Of a stretch of DNA of 11,959 bases, positions 6,718-11,959 are shown piece after piece. The DNA lies in the NCBI GenBank assembly GCA_039930945.1, contig JBDTSW010000067.1:1-11959 (forward strand), given 5' to 3'. How positions within the stretch are numbered: position 1 is the first letter of the stretch; the number at the start of each line of letters is the position of its first letter. Made by a program: the position numbers and the translations under genes. The notes beneath the pieces are model-generated. The model searched no databases, was not told the DNA's origin, and saw only the letters and a program-made list of their open reading frames with translations. The DNA comes from JBDTSW01 sp039930945. Lineage in GTDB: Bacteria > Actinomycetota > Thermoleophilia > Solirubrobacterales > 70-9.

Positions 6718-7877
6718 CCGCCCCCGAGCAGATCCCGCTGGCGCGGCCGGACCTGGGTGCGCGCGAGCAGGAACTGGTGCTCGACGTGCTGCGCTCCGGG
6801 CGGCTGTCGCTGGGTCCCGCGCTGGACCGCTTCGAGCGCGATTTCGCCGCCTGGCTCGGCGTCGAGGACGCGGTCGCCGTCTCCTCCGGCACGGCGGGCC
6901 TTCACCTCGGGGTCAGGGCCCTGGGCTGGGGAGCCGGCGACGAGGTCGTGACGACGCCGTTCAGCTTCGTCGCCTCGTCCAATTGCCTCCTCTATGAGGG
7001 GGTCAAGCCCGTCTTCTGCGATGTCGATCCGGTCACGCTCAATCTCGACCCGGAGGCTGCCCGGGCCGCCGTCGGGGCGCAGACCTCCGGGCTGCTGCCG
7101 GCCGACATCCTCGGCTATCCGGCGGCGACCCCGAGTCTCAGCGAGATCGCCTCCGGCGCCGGTCTCGGGCTGCTCCAGGATGCGTGCGAGGCGCTCGGCG
7201 CCGTCGACTCCGACGGGGTCAGGGTCGGCGCGCAGGGGTTCGTCGCGACCTTCGCCTTCTACGCCAACAAGCAGTTGACCACGGGGGAGGGCGGGATCGT
7301 GGTGCCCGACGGCACCGCCTCCGGGGAAAGGCTTCGTAGTGAGCGCAACCAGGGACGGGCGCCCGACATGGGCGTGGTCGCGCACGACCGGGTCGGCTTC
7401 AACTACCGGCTCACCGACCTGCAGGCGGCGATCGGGATCGCCCAGCTGGAACGCGCGGACGACCTCCTGGCCGGGCGCGCTCGCGTCGCCGCCGCCTACA
7501 CCCGGCGACTGGGCCAAAGCGGGGCGGCGCCGGCCGGCGAGGGCGACCCACGGGGGCTGGTGCTCCCCTGCTCGGATCGCGGCTCCGAACGGCGGAGCTG
7601 GTTCGTCTACGCCGTGCAGCTTCCGCTCGGCGCCGAGCGGGGCGCGGTCGTGGCCGACCTGGCCCAGCGCGGGATCCAGTCCAAGGCCTACATGCCGTGC
7701 ATCCATCTGCTCGGCCCCTACCGGGAGCGCTTCGGCCATCGCGAGGGTGAGTTCCCCGTGGCCGAGGACGCCTCCGACCGCCTGCTCGCGCTGCCGTTCT
7801 TCCCCGGGATGTCCGACGGCGAGGTCGAGCGCGTCTGCGAAGCGCTGGACGTGGCTCTTCGCGGCGACTGGACCTGA
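6714..7877 (+). CDS. DegT/DnrJ/EryC1-family PLP aminotransferase (sugar aminotransferase type)
   Basis: The 387-residue fold-type I PLP enzyme belongs to the family that transfers an amino group from glutamate or glutamine to keto-sugar nucleotides. Seen are the N-terminal IPLARPDLGAREQELV block, the cofactor loop SSGTAGLHLG (58-67), TPFSFVASSN (81-90), the Asp156 region QDACEALGA, and Schiff-base Lys186 in FYANKQLTTGEGG. GFNYRLTDLQAAIGIAQL (228-245) and SKAYMPCIHLL (323-333) complete the family pattern. The ATG at 6714 overlaps the cimA stop and gives a normal N-terminus; the frame upstream to 6612 is cimA sequence. No sugar-nucleotide dehydratase, epimerase or glycosyltransferase is nearby, so the substrate is unknown. 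A few family members act as cofactor enzymes or regulators without a sugar substrate. It could equally be a passenger in the amino-acid operon. Confidence 0.9.
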   Translation: MTAPEQIPLARPDLGAREQELVLDVLRSGRLSLGPALDRFERDFAAWLGVEDAVAVSSGTAGLHLGVRALGWGAGDEVVTTPFSFVASSNCLLYEGVKPVFCDVDPVTLNLDPEAARAAVGAQTSGLLPADILGYPAATPSLSEIASGAGLGLLQDACEALGAVDSDGVRVGAQGFVATFAFYANKQLTTGEGGIVVPDGTASGERLRSERNQGRAPDMGVVAHDRVGFNYRLTDLQAAIGIAQLERADDLLAGRARVAAAYTRRLGQSGAAPAGEGDPRGLVLPCSDRGSERRSWFVYAVQLPLGAERGAVVADLAQRGIQSKAYMPCIHLLGPYRERFGHREGEFPVAEDASDRLLALPFFPGMSDGEVERVCEALDVALRGDWT

Positions 7878-7882
7878 GCTCC

Positions 7883-9262
7883 ATGGCTCGCCTGCCCGAC
7901 CCCCAGGATCCGCTGTTCAGGCAACTGAACTCATCGCTCGACTTCGACCGCCGGCTGTGGCCCGAGGACATCGCCGGGTCGCGGGCCCACGTGCAGGCGC
8001 TGCGCGACGCCGGCGTGCTCACGGCCGACGAGGCCTCCGAGCTCGATACCGGCCTGACGCGCGTGGCCGCCGAGCTCGAGGCCGGTGAGTTCCCCTTCGC
8101 CGGCGACGACGAGGACATCCACATGGCGGTCGAGCGGCGGCTGACCGAGCTGGCCGGCCCCGTCGGGGGCAAGCTGCATACCGGGCGCTCGCGCAACGAC
8201 CAGGTCAACACCGACATGGCCCTCTACGTCCGCGCGCGGGCGATGGAGGCCCGCTCGCTTGTCGTCGCCCTGATGCAGCGGCTGCTCGAGCTCGCCGAAC
8301 AGCACGCCGACTGGCGGATGCCCGGCTACACCCATCTCCAGCGGGCCCAGCCGGTCTACCTGGCACACCACCTGTTGGCCTATCTGTGGATGTTCCGCCG
8401 CGACGCCGCGCGCTTCGGCGACGTCGAGGCGTCGGCGTCGGCGGAGATGCCGCTGGGCTCCGGCGCGCTCGCGGGGCTCAACTGGGAGCTCGACCGCAGC
8501 GCGACCGCGCGGCGGCTGGGCTTCGACGCGCCCGCCCCGAACTCGATCGACGCCGTCGCCAGCCGTGACTTCGTCCTCGACTATCTCTCGGCGGCCGCTA
8601 TCTGCGCCACCCACCTCTCCCGCCTGGGCTCGGAGCTGGTGCTGTGGTCCAGCCAGGAGTTCGGCTTCTGCGAGCACGCCGACGCGTTCTCCTCGGGGTC
8701 GAGCCTGATGCCGCAGAAGAAGAACCCCGACGCGGCCGAGCTGCTGCGGGCCAAGGCGCCGAGGATCCTCGGCGACTTCACCACCCTGGCCGGAGTTCTG
8801 CACGCGCTTCCGCTGGCCTATTCCAAGGACCTGCAGGAGGACAAGGAGGCGCTGTTCGACGCGGTCGACAACCTAGAGCTCAGCCTGCGCGCGGCCGAGG
8901 GGATGCTGGCGGGCGTGCGCTTCGACCGGGACCGCCTGGCCGAAGCGGCGGGCGACGACTTCGCGGGGGCCACGGATGTCGCGGATCTGCTGGTTCGCCG
9001 CGGGATGGCCTTCCGCGAGGCTCACGGGGTCGTCGGCGGGCTCGTGCGCGAGGCGCTCGAGCGCGGCGTGGCGCTCTCCGGCCTCAGCGCCGACCGCCTC
9101 CAGGCTCACTCTGAGCTGCTCGACGAGGAGTTCTACGAGGTGCTCGACGCCTCCCGCCTGCTGGAGTCCAAGCGCTCCGAGGGCGGGACCTCCTCCGGGC
9201 GGGTGGCAGAGCAGCTCGAGGCCGCCCGCGCCGCCCTCGCGGAGCTGCGCCCGGCGGAGTGA
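7883..9262 (+). CDS. argH: Argininosuccinate lyase
   Basis: The 459-residue fumarase/aspartase-superfamily enzyme cleaves argininosuccinate to arginine and fumarate, the last step of arginine synthesis, and normally works as a homotetramer. Diagnostic segments are GKLHTGRSRNDQVNTDMALY (residues ~96-115), MPGYTHLQRAQPVYLAHHLL with catalytic His151, and the superfamily signature GSSLMPQKKNPDAAELLRAKA with the catalytic serine loop at 273-274. Length is as expected. The N-terminus is slightly short, starting directly at QDPLFRQLNSSLDFDRRLW, but keeps the conserved SLDFD...DI segment. The start is ATG at 7883, 5 bases after the preceding stop, with no strong ribosome site, so coupling to the upstream gene is likely. 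No argG or other arg gene is in the window. Confidence 0.96.
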   Translation: MARLPDPQDPLFRQLNSSLDFDRRLWPEDIAGSRAHVQALRDAGVLTADEASELDTGLTRVAAELEAGEFPFAGDDEDIHMAVERRLTELAGPVGGKLHTGRSRNDQVNTDMALYVRARAMEARSLVVALMQRLLELAEQHADWRMPGYTHLQRAQPVYLAHHLLAYLWMFRRDAARFGDVEASASAEMPLGSGALAGLNWELDRSATARRLGFDAPAPNSIDAVASRDFVLDYLSAAAICATHLSRLGSELVLWSSQEFGFCEHADAFSSGSSLMPQKKNPDAAELLRAKAPRILGDFTTLAGVLHALPLAYSKDLQEDKEALFDAVDNLELSLRAAEGMLAGVRFDRDRLAEAAGDDFAGATDVADLLVRRGMAFREAHGVVGGLVREALERGVALSGLSADRLQAHSELLDEEFYEVLDASRLLESKRSEGGTSSGRVAEQLEAARAALAELRPAE

Positions 9263-9855
9263 GCGCGGTGGAGGCGCCGGCGGGGACGCCCCTCGACCGG
9301 GAGTTCTTCGAGCGCGACGTCCACGTCGTTGCCCGGGCGCTGATCGGGACGACGCTGGCGGTCCGTGGGGTCGGCGGGGTGATCGTCGAGACCGAGAGCT
9401 ACGAGCGCGACGACCCCGCCTGTCACGCCTTCGTCGGGCGGACGGACCGCACCGAGGTGTTGTTCGGGCCCCCAGCGCACGCTTATGTCTACCTCTCCTA
9501 CGGCATCCACAGCCTGCTCAACTTCGTCGCCGAACCCGAGGGGGTCGCCGCGGCGGTGCTGATCCGCGCGCTGGAGCCGGTCTGGGGGCTGGACGAGATG
9601 GAGCGCCTGCGAGGGCTCTCGGACCCACGCGCCCTGTGCAGAGGGCCGGGAAGACTGAGCCAGGCGCTGGCAATCGACCTGGAACTGAACCGCGCGCCGC
9701 TGACCAGGCAGCCGTTCGAGCTGCGCGGCCGCGCTCGTAGCTGGCGCCGGGTCGAGGTGGTCGCGGGCCCCCGGGTGGGGATCAGCGTCGCGACCGAGCG
9801 GCCGTGGCGCTTCTGCGCCGCCGCCAGCCCGCATCTGTCACGGCCGGCCGGCTGA
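9259..9855 (+). CDS. 3-methyladenine DNA glycosylase, AAG/MPG family
   Basis: The 198-residue monofunctional base-excision-repair glycosylase flips out and removes alkylated purines (3-methyladenine, 7-methylguanine, hypoxanthine). Family positions can be matched to human AAG: catalytic Glu46 and Tyr48 in VETESY, His56 in DDPACHAF, the intercalating Tyr81 in AYVYLSYGIHSLLN, and Arg103 in VLIRALEP. CRGPGRLSQALAID (127-140) is the conserved C-terminal block. Length is typical of bacterial members. The start is GTG at 9259, overlapping the argH TGA (GTGA), with GGCGGA just upstream; an alternative downstream start would lose conserved sequence. It is the last gene of the + strand run, and its stop is 12 bases from the convergent PBP stop. 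Its location after argH says nothing clear about function. Confidence 0.92.
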   Translation: MSAVEAPAGTPLDREFFERDVHVVARALIGTTLAVRGVGGVIVETESYERDDPACHAFVGRTDRTEVLFGPPAHAYVYLSYGIHSLLNFVAEPEGVAAAVLIRALEPVWGLDEMERLRGLSDPRALCRGPGRLSQALAIDLELNRAPLTRQPFELRGRARSWRRVEVVAGPRVGISVATERPWRFCAAASPHLSRPAG

Positions 9856-9866
9856 GGGCCGGCTGG
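9844..9866. terminator. GC-rich hairpin at the convergent gene junction
   Basis: Bases 9844-9852 pair with 9858-9866 (nine pairs including one G-T) around a 5-base loop. An alternative fold pairs 9843-9849 with 9857-9863. The structure spans the glycosylase stop and the 12-base gap before the convergent PBP stop, so it could serve both strands. There is no U-tract on either side, which lowers confidence. Confidence 0.35.
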
Positions 9867-9867
9867 A

Positions 9868-11959
9868 TCAGCGACTGCTCGAGTGGCGCTTGCCGGCCGC
9901 GCCGCCGCTGCCGTCGGCGTTGGCGGGGGCGGCCTCCTGCGGGGCCGACTCCTGGGGGGTGGGAGCCGGCTCGGTGGTTGTCGTCGTGGTCGTCGTCGGC
10001 GCCACCGGGGCCGCGGGCGCCGGCGCCACGGAGCCGGGCTTCACCGGCTTCTCGGCCTTGCGCGAGGCCTGGAGCCCCTCGTAGGCGAGGATGATGTCGT
10101 GGAAGATCAGCGCCGGGAAGGTGCCGCCATCGACCGGCTGGCCGCCGAACTCGGTCTCCATCGGCGTGTTCGAGTCGGCGTGGCCGACCCAGACGCAGAC
10201 GGTGATCTCGTCGGTCGCCCCGCAGAACCAGGCGTCGCCGTTGTCATCGGTGGTGCCGGTCTTGCCGAAGGTGGGCTCGTCGGTGGCGGCGTTCTCGCCG
10301 GTGCCGGACTCGATCACCGTCTCCAGGATCCCGGTGGCGGTGGTGGCGACGTCGGTCGGGATCACCTGTTCGTAGGAGGCGCGGTCCTTGCCCTCGACCC
10401 CGTCCAAGGTCTCGAGCTCCTTGCCCTCGGAGTCGACGACCCGGTCGATGCCCACCGGCCCGCCGGGCGAGGCTGCAAGGGTCCCCGAGACCCGCTGGCC
10501 GTCCATCGCCAGCGTCTCGTAGGCATGCGCCATCTCCAACGGGGTGACGCCGGTCTCGAGACCGCCGAGGATCAGGGCCGGGTTGTACGGCTCGAACGGG
10601 CCGCCCTCGATCGAGTACTCGCTCGAGGTCGAGAGGTCGGTCTCGATCCCCATCTTCTTCGCGGTGGCAGCGACCTTGTCCGGTCCGACCTGGGTCCCGA
10701 CCTGGGAGTAGACGGAGTTGTCAGAGTAGGTCGTTCCCGCCGCCAGCGAAGCCGAGCCGAGATAGTTGTCGTCGTAGTTGTTGACCTTGAACAGTTCCGG
10801 CACCTTCTTCGTCTTGCCCTTCTTGTCCTCGTAGCGCACCGTGAACGGGATCTTCTGCGGCGCCGAGGTGAACACCTCCTCGGGCGAGCGCCCCTGCGCG
10901 AGCGCGGTCACCAGGGTGAAGGGCTTGAACGAAGAGCCGGGCTGGCGGCGGCCGTTGGTCGCGAGGTTGAAGGGCTCCTTGGCGAAGTCGTTGCCGCCGA
11001 CCATCGCCCGCACCTGGGCGGTCTCGTTGTCGAGCACGACCAGCGAGGCGGTGGGCTCGATCCCGGCCAGGTGGCTGGAGACGATCGACTCCGCCTCGCG
11101 CTGCAGATCCAGGTCCAGCGTCGAGGTCACCTTCAGCCCTCCTCCGAAGGCTTGGCCGGCGCCGTAGCTGTCGACCACCTGCTGACGCAGCCAGGAGGTG
11201 AAGTACGGGGCCTCCGAGTCCTCCTGCGGCGGCAGGATGTCATCGGCGGTGGGAATCGGCTGCTGCGAGTAGTCCTCGAGCTCGGTCGGGGTGATGTAGC
11301 CCTGGGCCTCCATGTTGGTCAGCACCTGGTTGCGCCGGGCCTCGGCGTCGATCGGGTTCGCTCGCGGCGAGTAGGCGCTGGGCGAGGCGATGATCCCGGC
11401 GAGCATCGCCGACTCCCAGGGCAGAAGCTGCGAGGCGCAGGGATCCTGGTCGCCCTCGCCGCAGCCGCGATGCTGTGTGCCGAAGTAGGTCTTCGCCGCC
11501 GCCTCGATCCCGTAGGCGCCCTCGCCGTAGTAGATCGAGTTCAGGTACTCGGTCATGATCTTGTCCTTCGACCACTGGCGTTCGATGTGGTAGGCGAGCG
11601 CCGCCTCGCGGAACTTCTGGAAGATCGTGCGGCTGTCCTGTGTCTCGAGTGCGTTCTTGACGAACTGCTGGGTGACGGTCGAGGCTCCCTGCTCGGCCGA
11701 GCCGGAGAGGACGTCCTGGTAGATCGCGCGGCCGATCCCCCGGAAGTCAACGCCGCGGTGCTCGTAGAAGCGCTGGTCCTCGATTGCGACCACCGCCTGC
11801 TTGACGCTCGGCGTGATCTCGGCCGACCCAACCAGGATCCGGCCCTCGTTGTTGGTCAGGGTCGCCAGTGGCTCGCCGTGGATGTCGACGACGACCGAGT
11901 TCTGGGCCGCGTCGTATTGGGCGCGATTCTCGAGGTCCGGCAGGTCCTGGGAGACGGCC
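9868..11959 (-). CDS. Class A penicillin-binding protein (bifunctional transglycosylase/transpeptidase); 5' end outside window
   Basis: The frame is open from the right edge to a TGA at 9868-9870, giving 696 visible residues; the start and the expected membrane anchor are off-window. The GTG at 11793 is only an internal valine codon. Reading inward, the visible start (DLPDLENRAQYD...) is the usual linker before the GT51 domain. GT51 motifs are AIEDQRFYEHRGVDF (catalytic Glu, ~11780), GASTVTQQFVKNAL, EYLNSIYYGEGAYGIEAAA and ESAMLAGI. The transpeptidase has SxxK in PGSSFKP (Ser codon at 10935-10933), SDN in TTYSDNSVYSQ (~10723) and KTGT (~10263). The enzyme polymerises and cross-links peptidoglycan outside the cytoplasmic membrane. 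The C-terminus is a Pro/Ala/Thr-rich tail of ~60 residues with a run of eight Thr and a basic/serine end (GKRHSSSR). No PASTA repeats are present. It is convergent with the amino-acid operon. Confidence 0.95.
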   Translation of the reverse strand, partial: AVSQDLPDLENRAQYDAAQNSVVVDIHGEPLATLTNNEGRILVGSAEITPSVKQAVVAIEDQRFYEHRGVDFRGIGRAIYQDVLSGSAEQGASTVTQQFVKNALETQDSRTIFQKFREAALAYHIERQWSKDKIMTEYLNSIYYGEGAYGIEAAAKTYFGTQHRGCGEGDQDPCASQLLPWESAMLAGIIASPSAYSPRANPIDAEARRNQVLTNMEAQGYITPTELEDYSQQPIPTADDILPPQEDSEAPYFTSWLRQQVVDSYGAGQAFGGGLKVTSTLDLDLQREAESIVSSHLAGIEPTASLVVLDNETAQVRAMVGGNDFAKEPFNLATNGRRQPGSSFKPFTLVTALAQGRSPEEVFTSAPQKIPFTVRYEDKKGKTKKVPELFKVNNYDDNYLGSASLAAGTTYSDNSVYSQVGTQVGPDKVAATAKKMGIETDLSTSSEYSIEGGPFEPYNPALILGGLETGVTPLEMAHAYETLAMDGQRVSGTLAASPGGPVGIDRVVDSEGKELETLDGVEGKDRASYEQVIPTDVATTATGILETVIESGTGENAATDEPTFGKTGTTDDNGDAWFCGATDEITVCVWVGHADSNTPMETEFGGQPVDGGTFPALIFHDIILAYEGLQASRKAEKPVKPGSVAPAPAAPVAPTTTTTTTTEPAPTPQESAPQEAAPANADGSGGAAGKRHSSSR
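9973..9996 (-). repeat. Eight-codon threonine run in the PBP tail
   Basis: Eight consecutive ACN codons (mixed ACG, ACC and ACA) encode Thr8 within the Pro/Ala-rich C-terminal tail. Mixed codons suggest the amino-acid run itself has been kept, with no sign of recent slippage of one triplet. It is probably a flexible extracytoplasmic linker. Confidence 0.8.

Noticed and set aside
6486..7739. Minus-strand open frame of 417 codons opposite cimA's end and the DegT gene
   Set aside because: The composition is an antisense shadow of two well-supported genes, with no domain or ribosome site.
11791..11793. GTG at 11793 as the start of the PBP gene
   Set aside because: The frame continues to the window edge with normal PBP linker sequence, and a start here would cut into the catalytic GT51 motif.
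1..11959. Defence system, prophage, integron, CRISPR or insertion sequence
   Set aside because: No repeats with spacers, transposase, integrase, inverted terminal repeats, tRNA or compositional break were seen. Almost all of the DNA is accounted for by metabolic and housekeeping genes.

Overview
The window is a gene-dense, very GC-rich (about 70% by eye) stretch of bacterial chromosome. GTG starts, 4-base stop/start overlaps, strong G/C third-position bias and the protein sequences suggest a high-GC actinobacterium. My best guess is Thermoleophilia/Solirubrobacterales; that guess rests on overall feel and on no marker gene. There is no sign of phage, transposon, CRISPR, rRNA or tRNA. No gap between genes exceeds about 130 bases.

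Left and centre (1-6717, + strand) form a branched-chain amino acid cluster. It holds the end of a cupin-domain protein, leuC, leuD, a Tam-like SAM methyltransferase, leuB, ilvE and a CimA-type citramalate synthase. CimA condenses pyruvate with acetyl-CoA. LeuCD and LeuB can then isomerise and oxidatively decarboxylate citramalate to 2-oxobutyrate (threonine-independent isoleucine route), or process isopropylmalate to 2-oxoisocaproate (leucine). IlvE does the final transamination. No leuA is present here. The methyltransferase overlaps leuD on one side and leuB on the other by 4 bases each, so it looks like part of the pathway operon. The 126-base gap before cimA can be read as a peptide-leader attenuator, with a 17-codon ORF containing two Ile codons and two mutually exclusive GC hairpins.

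Right-centre (6714-9855, + strand) continues the co-directional run with a DegT/DnrJ/EryC1 PLP aminotransferase (overlapping cimA by 4 bases), argH (argininosuccinate lyase) and an AAG/MPG-type 3-methyladenine DNA glycosylase (overlapping argH by 4 bases).

Far right (9868-11959, - strand) is a convergent bifunctional class A penicillin-binding protein. Its N-terminus lies beyond the right edge. A GC hairpin sits at the convergent junction.

Most genes are ordinary housekeeping. The two items most worth a second look are the methyltransferase lodged between leuD and leuB, and the possible isoleucine attenuator in front of cimA.
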